Part shown: piece by piece, positions 1 to 8,031 of the stretch
Numbering within the stretch: the stretch's first letter is position 1
How the letters are laid out: each line of letters opens with the position of its first letter
From: Flavobacteriales bacterium
Lineage (GTDB): Bacteria; Bacteroidota; Bacteroidia; Flavobacteriales_D; Crocinitomicaceae
NCBI GenBank assembly: GCA_947449575.1
Contig: CANFRV010000023.1
Span: 1 to 61,983 of the forward strand
Length of the DNA stretch: 61,983 nucleotides
Direction of reading: 5' to 3'
Position numbers and translations under genes: made by a program
The notes under the pieces: generated by a model
Database searches by the model: none
Told to the model about the DNA's origin: nothing
Seen by the model: only the letters and a program-made list of their open reading frames with translations

Positions 1-32
1 AAATGTTAATTAATAGCCATTCATTTAAAATG

Positions 33-52
33 CCTCCAGCTTTAGCTGGAGG
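33..52. repeat. Small perfect hairpin
   Basis: The arms CCTCCAGCT and AGCTGGAGG are exact reverse complements separated by two bases. It belongs to the same visual family as the GGCTTTAGCC-type inverted repeats just downstream. It could be the remnant of a terminator for a gene left of the window, but no T-run follows. Confidence 0.6.
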
Positions 53-70
53 TAATAAAAAAATCAAATG

Positions 71-169
71 AATCGGCTTTAGCCAAAATAATAGTTACTA
101 TCATTTTATTTTAAGAATAGCATTCTCTATATTTAAATGAGTATTTATAGGTTTTGGCTAAAGCCGATT
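71..169. repeat. MITE-like element with 18-nt inverted ends
   Basis: AATCGGCTTTAGCCAAAA at 71-88 is the exact reverse complement of the 18 nt at 152-169, enclosing about 63 AT-rich bases with no ORF. A related imperfect motif (GGCTGAAGCC) lies near 195-204. The form is that of a short non-autonomous inverted-repeat element. Whether it is repeated elsewhere in the genome cannot be seen here. Confidence 0.55.
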
Positions 170-407
170 TGGATGGGAATATTATATTTGAATGGGCTGA
201 AGCCACATTCCAATTCAATCCTCACAATGTTTAGTAATAGTATAATAGGAGTCAAATAAATCTTGATAATTATGAAATAAAATTAGTCAAAAGATAATTG
301 GAATAAAATGGAAATGATACAATAAAAAAACACACAGAATTACTTTTTTATCCATATAGGATTTCAATCGTAATTTAATACCAGCACCTCAAAATAATTT
401 TAACCCC

Positions 408-480
408 TTTCCACAGAATTAGTTGTAAATTTTTCCGTAATCGAGTTTCTCTTCATCAAAGAAAAGTGAGAGTAGAAACC
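408..480 (+). repeat. Dispersed repeat, short (internally deleted) copy
   Basis: This copy starts with the conserved CTTTCCACAGAATTAGTTG segment and runs through TTTTTCCGTAATCG. It then jumps to the distal CTTCATCAAAGAAAAGTGAG segment, lacking the middle of the full element. A copy with the same internal deletion occurs at 34012-34080. Confidence 0.7.
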
Positions 481-566
481 GAATCTCTCAACGAATAAAT
501 GATCTCAGAAAGAAATTAGTAGAAACCGAATCCCCTAATTAAATGAATTTCGAAGTGAAATTAAAA

Positions 567-737
567 TGGTCTTTCCACAGAATTAGTTGTAAATTTTTCC
601 GTAATCGCGTTTCGCCATTTCGCGAAAAGGAGCGTGAAGGAAAGTATTTACCTGCGGTTTTACGAAATGCAATGCAGTAAAAAATTCCTTGGAAAGATCC
701 TTGATTTTTGCTTACTTTTTATCAAGAAAAAGTGAGA
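567..737 (+). repeat. Dispersed MITE-like repeat, full copy 1
   Basis: The core runs from GGTCTTTCC (568) to GGAAAGATCC (700), about 133 bp. These ends form an imperfect terminal inverted repeat. The core is followed by a second constant module with inverted arms (CTTACTTTTT and, degraded here, AAAAAGTGAG). Closely matching copies occur at 34461-34633 and 51455-51626, and an insertion-bearing one at 50914-51160. Confidence 0.8.
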
Positions 738-853
738 AAGTAATAGCAGAAATAAATATGAAAGTTAGATGTGATTACTAGATTTGAAAGATATCCTTAT
801 CCCTCCTCAGAAGTATCTTAATCACTACCTTTACAAAAAATAAAAATAATAAA

Positions 854-1327
854 ATGAAAATTAAACTAATCTGTATCGGTAAAACAGGAAAAGATTTTCT
901 AATAGCAGGAGAACAAGAATACCTCAATCGTCTTAAGCATTACGTTTCAATGGAACGAATCGAAATTCCCGACATTAAAAATGCAAAGAGCTTGTCTATA
1001 GATCAAATAAAAGAATTGGAAGGAAAGGAAATCCTATCAAAACTGCAAAGTGGTGACCAATTGATCCTTCTTGATGAAAATGGAAAATTATTTTCTTCCA
1101 CAGAATTTGCTGATTTTTTACAACAAAAATTCAATCAGGGGGGCAAAGGACTTGTTTTCGTAATCGGCGGAGCATACGGTTTTTCGAGTGAAGTATATGA
1201 AAAATCAATCTTCAAAATTTCACTTTCAAAAATGACATTTTCTCATCAAATGATCCGAATGATTTTTTTCGAGCAAGTATACAGAGCAATGACCATCCTA
1301 AAAGGAGAACCCTATCACCACCAATAA
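854..1327 (+). CDS. rlmH: 23S rRNA pseudouridine-1915 N3-methyltransferase RlmH
   Basis: RlmH is a SPOUT-class methyltransferase that methylates pseudouridine 1915 of 23S rRNA on the assembled 70S ribosome, using SAM. The 157-aa length is standard. The start MKIKLICIGKT, the central LILLDENGK strand, the glycine-rich FVIGGAYGF SAM-binding knot segment and the C-terminal YHHQ tail all match the family. It is the last housekeeping gene before the polysaccharide locus and is flanked by repeats on both sides (dispersed repeat upstream, hexamer microsatellite right after the stop), so it is probably transcribed on its own. Nothing is odd in the protein itself. Confidence 0.97.
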   Translation: MKIKLICIGKTGKDFLIAGEQEYLNRLKHYVSMERIEIPDIKNAKSLSIDQIKELEGKEILSKLQSGDQLILLDENGKLFSSTEFADFLQQKFNQGGKGLVFVIGGAYGFSSEVYEKSIFKISLSKMTFSHQMIRMIFFEQVYRAMTILKGEPYHHQ

Positions 1328-1480
1328 CCCTCACCCTAAATTTAAACCTCAACCTCAACCTCAACCTCACCCTCAATCTCAACCTCACCCTCACCCTCAA
1401 TCTCAACCTCACCCTCACCCTCACCCTCAACCTCAATCTCACCCTCAATCTCACCCTAAATTTAAACCTCAACCTTAAAG
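1328..1480. repeat. Degenerate hexamer microsatellite (CCTCAA/CCTCAC)
   Basis: Starting directly behind the rlmH stop, about 20 hexamer units of the form (C/T)CTCA(A/C) run head to tail. The array is bracketed by two copies of CACCCTAAATTTAAACCTCA (about 1331 and 1449). A short array of related CTTAAT hexamers appears near 51380-51400. The unit length is a multiple of three, so length change would not shift a frame. The array ends about 45 nt before the next start codon. Confidence 0.85.
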
Positions 1481-1506
1481 ACCACCAAAAAATAAATAAA
1501 AAGTGC

Positions 1507-1514
1507 TATTTTTG
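1507..1514 (+). promoter_or_regulatory. Possible Bacteroidota -7 element
   Basis: TATTTTTG fits the TAnnTTTG consensus and lies 11 nt before the start codon at 1526. No matching TTG (-33) is visible at the right distance, where only the end of the hexamer array is found, so this is a weak call. Confidence 0.3.
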
Positions 1515-1525
1515 AGCTATATATA

Positions 1526-2917
1526 ATGAAACAAGATCTTAAATACACAACTGACTTATTTGCGTTAGAGTACTTTTCCATTTTGGATATTGCTTGGGCC
1601 TTAGTGTTTCTAGTCATTTTGCTCCTTATTGCAAAAACGCAAAAGAAAAAGTATGACCAGTTAGAATACTTTCAATACTATAATTCCAATATATCCTTAC
1701 GAGTATTTTTAAGTTTAATTTATGCAATCTATTACATTGTGATTATCAATGGGGGTGATACGTTGGCGTATTGGGACGGTGGGTTGAAATTAAATAATTT
1801 ATTTTGGAAATCACCAACACTGTATTTTCAAGAATTATTTTCGGATCCTGACATGAAGAATTTCTTTAGATATGACCAAAGTACGGGCTATCCTCCTGGT
1901 TGGATTTATAGAGAAAAGGAAAGTTGGTTTATCTCAAAAATAATGTCAATTTTTTCTTTCTTCACGTTTAAAAGTTACATTGTTACCACGTTTCTTTTAG
2001 CCTATTTTTCCTCCATAGCATCTTGGAAATTATTTGAATTAGTACATAGTTTTAAATTAAATTCAAATAGAAATATTTCTATTGCCGTATTGTTTATTCC
2101 CTCTGTGGGTTTTTGGTGTTCGGGAATAACAAAGGATACAATTGTACTTTTTTCAGCAATTATGCTCATTTACCATGCTTTTCAAATATTATCATTAGAC
2201 AAAGAATGGAATTATAAGAACGTGCTTTATATCGTTTTTTTTACCTTTCTACTTTTAAACATTCGAAGTTTTATGGTTTCTACGATCGCAGTAGCTTTGG
2301 CGTTTACATATAGTGCCAGGTTGGCAAATAAATACAGGGAAAATAGATTTGCGTTTTACCTTATTCGTATTTTATCATTTGGCGTGGCAATTTTATTTTT
2401 TAACTTGCAAGGAGATAGCTTGATGAAATCAGAAAAATTAGAAGAAGCGGCAACAATTCAAAAAGATTTCGCTCAAAATGAGACGTATGAAGGTAAAAGG
2501 TATGACTTAGGAATTACAGATTATTCAGCAACGGGAATGCTCGGTGCTTTTGTTCCAGCAGTGCTAGCTGGGTTTTATAGACCATTTCCCTGGGAATCTT
2601 TGAGTTTAACGTTAATTTTAAATGGGATAGAAGGTGCTTACTTTTTATATTTGACATTTATGTTTTTTCGATCGAGTGCCTTGCGGAAAATTAACTTAAT
2701 TCGGAAACATGAATTTTTTATTTTTGCTTTTTTCTTTTCTTTGTTGATGGCCTATATGGCGGGTTTAACTTCAGGGCTTTTAGGGGTTTTGGTGAGGTTT
2801 AAAGCTCCTTTGATACCCTTTTTACTTCTACTTTTAACAATCGACTTAAAATTAGTCACGAAGGATAATATCAGTATGTTAGATGAATCTAAAAAACGAA
2901 AGAGAAAAAGTGGATAA
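1526..2917 (+). CDS. Polytopic membrane protein, polysaccharide polymerase-like
   Basis: This 463-aa protein is almost entirely hydrophobic, with roughly ten membrane segments beginning at residues ~18-37. It has a charged cytoplasmic C-terminus ending KKRKRKSG. An extracytoplasmic loop after the second segment carries GGDTLAYWDGG, and a conserved-looking WCSGITKDT stretch lies near residues 195-205. No named family can be assigned from sequence alone. The topology and its place at the head of a polysaccharide locus, followed by an antiterminator gene, suggest a repeat-unit polymerase or EpsG-like protein. That is inference. It may also be a membrane partner of unknown role. Confidence 0.6.
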   Translation: MKQDLKYTTDLFALEYFSILDIAWALVFLVILLLIAKTQKKKYDQLEYFQYYNSNISLRVFLSLIYAIYYIVIINGGDTLAYWDGGLKLNNLFWKSPTLYFQELFSDPDMKNFFRYDQSTGYPPGWIYREKESWFISKIMSIFSFFTFKSYIVTTFLLAYFSSIASWKLFELVHSFKLNSNRNISIAVLFIPSVGFWCSGITKDTIVLFSAIMLIYHAFQILSLDKEWNYKNVLYIVFFTFLLLNIRSFMVSTIAVALAFTYSARLANKYRENRFAFYLIRILSFGVAILFFNLQGDSLMKSEKLEEAATIQKDFAQNETYEGKRYDLGITDYSATGMLGAFVPAVLAGFYRPFPWESLSLTLILNGIEGAYFLYLTFMFFRSSALRKINLIRKHEFFIFAFFFSLLMAYMAGLTSGLLGVLVRFKAPLIPFLLLLLTIDLKLVTKDNISMLDESKKRKRKSG

Positions 2918-2941
2918 TAAGGATGTTCAATTGTTAGATCT

Positions 2942-3442
2942 ATGTCAAATATAAATTGGTATGCATTGTACACAATGCCTCGAGCTGAAAAGAAAGTATA
3001 TAAAAGATTGTCTGAGGCCGGTATTATTACATTTTTACCTTTACTTAAGACAAAGAGAAAATGGAGTGATAGGATAAAGGAGATAGAGGTTCCATTAATT
3101 TCATCTTTTGTTTTTGTGCAAGTAGAAGAATCTATGCTTACTAAAATTGTTGGATTACAAGGTATATGTGGGATTTTGAAATACTTAAAAAAACCTGCCA
3201 TCATAAGGGATTTTGAAATTGAAAATTTAAAAATTTTATTAGCAAACCCAGATAGTATTAGCATTGTCAATGATTATACTATTGAAAAAGGGGAGGCAGT
3301 TGAAGTCATCAAAGGCCCTTTAAAAGGTTTGAGAGCTAGGTGCGAAGAATCAAATTCAAAATACAGAATAATAGTATCTATAGAAGGTTTAGGGGCTAAT
3401 ATTCAAGTGAATATTCCTATTTCTTATATTGTGAAAAGGTGA
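2942..3442 (+). CDS. NusG/RfaH-like antiterminator (UpxY type)
   Basis: This 166-aa protein opens with WYALYTMPRAEKKVYKRL, the NGN domain hallmark. It continues with FLPLLKTKRKWSDR and a ...SSFVFVQ strand as in NusG paralogues, and ends with a KOW-type domain (GEAVEVIKGPLKGLRA, about residues 118-133). In Bacteroidota, such UpxY proteins are encoded at the head of capsule loci and stop premature termination of their own long operon by loading onto RNA polymerase in the leader. Here it lies second in the locus, 24 nt after the membrane protein, and is followed by a 179-nt gene-free leader with a hairpin. Antitermination of the downstream transketolase-to-sugar genes is the likely role (inference). 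Confidence 0.88.
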   Translation: MSNINWYALYTMPRAEKKVYKRLSEAGIITFLPLLKTKRKWSDRIKEIEVPLISSFVFVQVEESMLTKIVGLQGICGILKYLKKPAIIRDFEIENLKILLANPDSISIVNDYTIEKGEAVEVIKGPLKGLRARCEESNSKYRIIVSIEGLGANIQVNIPISYIVKR

Positions 3443-3621
3443 GGTTTTATTAATATTATTTGTAATTTTGATCTTAATAAAATTAGTAGGAAAATTAGTG
3501 CTTAATGTGACTAACATCAGCGAAGCTGTGTTTAGTCTACCCAAGTTACATATGTAATTTGTGTGAAAAAAAATTATTTTTTTCGAATTCAATTTTTTAC
3601 TAGACTAAAACAAGATGTCAA
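3443..3621 (+). promoter_or_regulatory. Leader region behind the UpxY-like gene
   Basis: 179 nt without a gene. An imperfect hairpin at 3509-3537 has outer stem GACTAA/TTTAGTC and inner AGC/GCT, with a 4-nt internal loop. It is followed by the 12-nt palindrome TTACATATGTAA at 3546-3557 and an A8...T7 stretch at about 3565-3583. The layout would suit a pause or antitermination site for the adjacent NusG-like protein, but no known sequence motif proves it. Confidence 0.4.
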
Positions 3622-4410
3622 ATGATTTATAAAATTCAACAGAAAGTCCTTAGAGAAAAATTACTTTCGCTTTATTATATTGCTAATGCAGGGCATATAG
3701 CTTGCTCATTGAGCTGTATTGATCTTTTGATTGCTTTGTTTGAAATAAAAAATATAAATGAAAGAGTTATTTTATCCAAAGGTCATGCTGCAGGTGCGCT
3801 TTATGTAATATTGAACTCACAAGGAGAAATTAGTGATGAAATCTTGAGTACGTTTTATATAAATGGCACAAAGTTAAGCGCTCACCCTTCAGCAAAGTCA
3901 TTTGAGAATATTCCGTTTGCCTTAGGTTCATTAGGGCATGGTTTTCCCATTGGTTGTGGAATTGCATACGGAAATAAGCTGCAAAAAAACACCGATAATG
4001 TTTATATTTTAATGTCTGATGGTGAAACGAATGAAGGTACAACATGGGAAGCTGCTCATTTTGCAACAGCTAAAAAACTTGATAATCTCTTTGTTGTAAT
4101 TGATAAAAACAATTTACAAGGTTTTGGTTTTACAAAAGATGTACTAGGTGATTCAGCTTCTTTTCTCAAGTGGGAAAGTTTAGGTTTTGATGTCATCGAG
4201 GTGGATGGACATTCTGTAGATGAAATATTAGTAAGTCTGAAAAAGTTGAATGCTCGAAAAAATTCAAGGCCAAAATTAATTATCGCTAACACGATAAAAG
4301 GCAAGGGTGTAAATTTTATGGAAAACAAACTCGAGTGGCATTATTTGCCTATGAGTGAGGACATGTATGCAGAAGCTTTACAATCATTAGAAGAAAATTA
4401 TTATGCGTAA
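3622..4410 (+). CDS. Transketolase, N-terminal (TPP-binding) subunit
   Basis: This 262-aa protein carries the pyrophosphate-binding half of a split transketolase. Visible are the early LSKGHAA motif, the GHGFPIGCGIAYG loop, and the thiamine diphosphate motif SDGETNEG...WEAA...NL...DKNNLQ (about residues 133-170). The first Gly of GDG is Ser, as in many split transketolases. It needs the C-terminal subunit encoded next, whose start overlaps this stop by 8 nt. In the cell it would move a two-carbon ketol unit. Being inside a polysaccharide locus, it more likely serves an unusual sugar (for example a branched or higher-carbon one) than central metabolism, which is inference. Confidence 0.92.
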   Translation: MIYKIQQKVLREKLLSLYYIANAGHIACSLSCIDLLIALFEIKNINERVILSKGHAAGALYVILNSQGEISDEILSTFYINGTKLSAHPSAKSFENIPFALGSLGHGFPIGCGIAYGNKLQKNTDNVYILMSDGETNEGTTWEAAHFATAKKLDNLFVVIDKNNLQGFGFTKDVLGDSASFLKWESLGFDVIEVDGHSVDEILVSLKKLNARKNSRPKLIIANTIKGKGVNFMENKLEWHYLPMSEDMYAEALQSLEENYYA

Positions 4411-5308
4411 AGAGTTCTCAAAAAAAATAGAAGAAATTCTCTTTACAAATCAAAAGAGCGTTTTTATAACGGGTGATTTAGGCTTTAATGCCTTTGAACG
4501 AATTCAAGAGGTTGCGGCTGATCGCTTTATAAATGCTGGAGTGGCAGAGCAAAATATGGTTGGTGTTGCTGCAGGATTAGCTTACAAAGGATTTGAAACT
4601 TTTACCTACAGTATTGCGCCATTTGCTGTATATAGATGTTTTGAACAAATAAAAATTGATGTATGTATGCACGAATTACCTGTGTATATTGTTGGTAACG
4701 GAGGTGGTTATGGGTATGGAATAATGGGGGCAACACATCATGCAATCGAAGATATTGGTTGTTTAAGTATGTTACCGAATATGACTTGCTGGGTCCCTGC
4801 TTTTCTTGAAGATGTTTCTTATTGTTTGGATCAAATGATAAGTCGAAAAAAACCAGCATACCTGCGATTAGGATTAGGTAAGTCATATCCGGAAAGTCAT
4901 TCAATTTCAGATACAAATTTCATACGTAAAGGTGAAAATAGAAAAATTACAGTTATTGCGCTTGGACCAATAGTTCATAATGTATTAGAGGCGATTGCAG
5001 GGCTTGAAAATATTGATTTATTTACAATCATTAGAATTCCTATTTTTGAATTAGATGAAAATCTAATAAAAAGTATGACAGAAACAAAAAAAGTGATAGT
5101 AATTGAAGAACATGTTGAAAGAGGAGGGTTAGGAGAACACATTTTAGCAAAAATCTCCAAAAAAAGAATTCGTCTAGATGCTTTTGTGAACTTGCACGCA
5201 AAGGGGTATCCAAGCAGTAAATATGGTGACCAATTATTTCATCAAACTGAAAGTGGATTAGACCCGGAAAATATAAAAAAAGAAATATCAATACTTTTTG
5301 AAAACTAG
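4403..5308 (+). CDS. Transketolase, C-terminal subunit
   Basis: This 301-aa protein is the pyrimidine-binding half of the split enzyme. GVAEQNMVGVAAGLA (about residues 47-61) contains the Glu that activates the thiamine ring. A GATHHAIEDIG loop and the C-terminal transketolase domain (VIVIEEHVERGGLG, about residues 231-244) follow. The length is usual for this half. It overlaps the N-terminal subunit by 8 nt, and its stop directly abuts the ATG of the SDR-GT2 fusion, so the three are translated as one unit. The acceptor and donor sugars cannot be told from sequence. Confidence 0.92.
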   Translation: MRKEFSKKIEEILFTNQKSVFITGDLGFNAFERIQEVAADRFINAGVAEQNMVGVAAGLAYKGFETFTYSIAPFAVYRCFEQIKIDVCMHELPVYIVGNGGGYGYGIMGATHHAIEDIGCLSMLPNMTCWVPAFLEDVSYCLDQMISRKKPAYLRLGLGKSYPESHSISDTNFIRKGENRKITVIALGPIVHNVLEAIAGLENIDLFTIIRIPIFELDENLIKSMTETKKVIVIEEHVERGGLGEHILAKISKKRIRLDAFVNLHAKGYPSSKYGDQLFHQTESGLDPENIKKEISILFEN

Positions 5309-7276
5309 ATGAATTCACTAAAAGAAAAAATTCAACAATTAGAGGGCCCAATTTTTATTTTTGGTGCTAGTGGTTTTATCGGAGCGAATCTTTTAGATAC
5401 TATTTTAAAGTATCGTACAGATTGTTTTGCTATTACTCATAATCCTAGATCTGCATGGAGGTTGAAGCTCTTAGAAATTCCCTCAGAAAACATTCTTCAT
5501 TGCGATATTAATTATAGAAAGTCAGTAGACTCTGCCTTTTTAAAACACGATCCAAAAACTATTTTTAATCTATCTGCTTATGGTGCATATAGCAAGCAAA
5601 ATAATGTCAATTTAATTTATGAGACGAATATAAATGGTACTGTAAACATATTAGAAGCTTGCAAAGATGTAAAAGCGTATGTGCATGCTGGAAGCAGTTC
5701 TGAATACGGTTTGAATTGCACGAATCCTTCAGAAGATAGTGAATTAATACCGAATAGTCATTATGCCGTTTCAAAAATAAGTACTTCTTACCTGATCTCT
5801 TTTTATGCGCAATTTCATCAAGTTCCATGTCTAAATTTAAGATTATATTCAATTTATGGTCCTTGGGAAGAGCCCGATAGATTGATACCAAAAATAATTC
5901 AATTAGGATTAGCGAATGCATATCCACCTTTAGTGAATCCTGATACTTCTAGAGATTTTGTTTATATCGATGACTGTGTGGAAGCATTTATAGATGCTGC
6001 CAATAATATTAGTGAAAAATCGATAGGACACTCTATAAATATTGGTAGTGGTAAGAAAACCACTTTACGCGAGTTAGTAACTGCTAGTCAAAAGATATTT
6101 AATATTTCAATCGATCCTACATGGGGTAATATGCCTAGCAGAAATTGGGATACTGCTGAATGGTATGGCAACAATGAAAAAGCACGTGAATTGATAGATT
6201 GGCATCCTAAAACTAACCTGGTAGATGGTTTAAACAAATTGGCAAATTGGCAAAAAGAAATTGACTATTTAAATGTTATAATTCCAGCTTTTCAATCACC
6301 GAAAAAATTGGCGAAAATAACACCTATTATAGCCTGCTATAAAGATGCCCAAGCTATACCATATATGTACAATAGACTTGTTGAAGTTTTTACTAAAATA
6401 GGATGTAATTATGAAATAATATTTGTAAATGACAACTCTCCAGATGACACAGAAAAAATACTCCAAGAGATTTGTGAAAAAGATTTAAATGTAATTTCAA
6501 TAAAACATTCTCGAAATTTTGGTTCACAAGCAGCTTTTTTAAGTGGAATGGAAATAGCAACGGGAGATGCCGTAGTTTTGATGGATGGAGACTTGCAAGA
6601 CCCTCCAGAATTAATAGAACAATTTTTCGAGAAATGGCAGCAAGGTAATGAAGTTGTGTATGGAAGAAGAGTGAAGAGAGAAGCTTCCCTTTTTATGAAT
6701 TTTGCGTATAAGACATTTTACAAAATATTTAGTAAAATGTCTAATGTCAATATACCTCAAGATGCGGGGGATTTTTCACTAATTGACAAAAAAGTAGTAG
6801 AACATCTGGTAGCTTTGCCTGAAAAAGAGCAGTTTTTACGTGGATTAAGGGCATGGGTTGGATTTAAACAAACGGGGGTAGATTACATTAGACCTGAAAG
6901 AATGTTTGGATTAAGCACAAATAATATGCGAAAAAACATTTGGTGGGCAAAAAAAGGAATTTTATCATTTAGTTACGTGCCTCTCGAAATTATGAGTTAC
7001 CTCGGCTTCTTTTTAACTATTGTATCATTTATAGCAATTGCCTTTCAGGTTGTTATGAAACTCTTACATCCAGACTTACCGCATGGTATTCCAACAATTA
7101 TTGTGTTAGTATTATTTTTTGGGGGTGTTCAATTACTGGCAATTTCTCTTATTGGAGAATATCTATCAAAAGTAGTAGACGAGACCAAATCTCGCCCAAA
7201 ATTCATTAGGGATAAAGTAATTATAAAGGGAAGAACAATTGAAACAAATAATGAATTAAAAAATATTATAAAATAA
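5309..7276 (+). CDS. SDR sugar epimerase/dehydratase fused to a GT2 glycosyltransferase
   Basis: The 655-aa chain has two complete enzymes. Residues 1-~320 form an extended SDR: NAD-binding GASGFIG at 19-25, catalytic Y152xxxK156, and the substrate-side RDFVYIDD. Residues ~335-655 form an ArnC/GtrB/DPM1-like GT2 enzyme: NDNSPDDT, metal-binding DGDLQDPP from residue 426, and two C-terminal membrane helices at about 557-580 and 597-620. Such GT2 enzymes usually move a sugar to a polyprenyl phosphate carrier. The fusion suggests the sugar made by the SDR half is handed straight to the transferase half. I see no frameshift or stop at the joint: the reading frame is open across 6240-6320. It directly follows the split transketolase. 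Confidence 0.92.
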   Translation: MNSLKEKIQQLEGPIFIFGASGFIGANLLDTILKYRTDCFAITHNPRSAWRLKLLEIPSENILHCDINYRKSVDSAFLKHDPKTIFNLSAYGAYSKQNNVNLIYETNINGTVNILEACKDVKAYVHAGSSSEYGLNCTNPSEDSELIPNSHYAVSKISTSYLISFYAQFHQVPCLNLRLYSIYGPWEEPDRLIPKIIQLGLANAYPPLVNPDTSRDFVYIDDCVEAFIDAANNISEKSIGHSINIGSGKKTTLRELVTASQKIFNISIDPTWGNMPSRNWDTAEWYGNNEKARELIDWHPKTNLVDGLNKLANWQKEIDYLNVIIPAFQSPKKLAKITPIIACYKDAQAIPYMYNRLVEVFTKIGCNYEIIFVNDNSPDDTEKILQEICEKDLNVISIKHSRNFGSQAAFLSGMEIATGDAVVLMDGDLQDPPELIEQFFEKWQQGNEVVYGRRVKREASLFMNFAYKTFYKIFSKMSNVNIPQDAGDFSLIDKKVVEHLVALPEKEQFLRGLRAWVGFKQTGVDYIRPERMFGLSTNNMRKNIWWAKKGILSFSYVPLEIMSYLGFFLTIVSFIAIAFQVVMKLLHPDLPHGIPTIIVLVLFFGGVQLLAISLIGEYLSKVVDETKSRPKFIRDKVIIKGRTIETNNELKNIIK

Positions 7277-7278
7277 TA

Positions 7279-8031
7279 ATGAAAAAAAATAGTGAAGAAG
7301 GATTTAAACCAATCAAACATGAACCTCCTGTAACTTTAATAGGGAAAATTAAATTTTATGGCAGAATGCTGCTAGATTTACAAATTCTCACAATTTTTAT
7401 TGACATCAAAAAAGTACTTCCTAAATTTAAAGGAAAAGTTTTAGATATTGGTTGCGGACAAAGTCCATACAGATATTTGTTAAATAAAAATGAGACAGAA
7501 TACAGAGGGATTGATGTTGCTGAAGCTGCTAGCTTTGACTATATAAATAATGATATTACCTTATTTGATGGAGAAAAAATCCCATTTGATAATGAGTTTT
7601 TTGACGCAATCATTTGTACTGAGGTGTTAGAACATGTATACAATTATCAGAACTTGATAGATGAAATGTATCGAGTCTGTAAAAAAGACTCAAAATTGAT
7701 AATCACAATACCTTTTTCAGCAAGATATCATTACATTCCTTATGATTTTTTTCGTTATACGCCAAGTGCATTAGAAAAAATATTTTGTAAATTTTCTACA
7801 GTAGAAATTACTCCAAGAGGAAGCGACGTATTATCAATATGCGCTAAAATTATCGTTCTTTTTTTTAGGAATCTTATTCCAAACAGTTTCCGAAAATGGA
7901 TCTTTTTCCCATTTTGGATTGGATTAACACCAATACTAGCAGTGACTGTTGTTATAGCTCATATTAGTAGATTATTTAATTTAGGGAGTAATCTAGATCC
8001 TTTAGGATATACAATAAAAATTACAAAATAA
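7279..8031 (+). CDS. Class I SAM-dependent methyltransferase
   Basis: 250 aa. Motif I VLDIGCGQSPYRYLL (about residues 54-68), an acidic second strand (GIDVAEA), and a post-motif stretch ICTEVLEHVYN mark a Methyltransf_11-type fold. The C-terminal ~60 residues are hydrophobic (FPFWIGLTPILAVTVVIAH) and may lie on the membrane. It starts 2 nt after the fusion gene's stop and shares one base with the next methyltransferase gene (TAATG). The target is probably a sugar or a polymer end, which is not visible from sequence. Confidence 0.85.
   Translation: MKKNSEEGFKPIKHEPPVTLIGKIKFYGRMLLDLQILTIFIDIKKVLPKFKGKVLDIGCGQSPYRYLLNKNETEYRGIDVAEAASFDYINNDITLFDGEKIPFDNEFFDAIICTEVLEHVYNYQNLIDEMYRVCKKDSKLIITIPFSARYHYIPYDFFRYTPSALEKIFCKFSTVEITPRGSDVLSICAKIIVLFFRNLIPNSFRKWIFFPFWIGLTPILAVTVVIAHISRLFNLGSNLDPLGYTIKITK

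Larger units (their letters stand above)
1..853. other. Non-coding, repeat-rich left edge
   Basis: I see no convincing gene here. The stretch holds a small hairpin near 33-52, a pair of perfect 18-nt inverted repeats at 71-88 and 152-169, and then two copies of the dispersed composite repeat also found at 34.0-34.6 kb and 50.9-51.6 kb: a short form near 408-480 and a full form at 567-737. No clear Bacteroidota promoter (TTG / TAnnTTTG) was found just ahead of rlmH. Confidence 0.7.

Noticed and set aside
1212-1472. Minus-strand 86-aa ORF made of alternating Arg and Val/Leu/Phe
   Set aside because: It is the translation of the hexamer microsatellite read into rlmH antisense. Its periodicity comes from the repeat, and there is no start signal.
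2752-3270. Minus-strand 172-aa ORF
   Set aside because: Lies antisense across the ends of two well-supported plus-strand genes and has no family-like motif.
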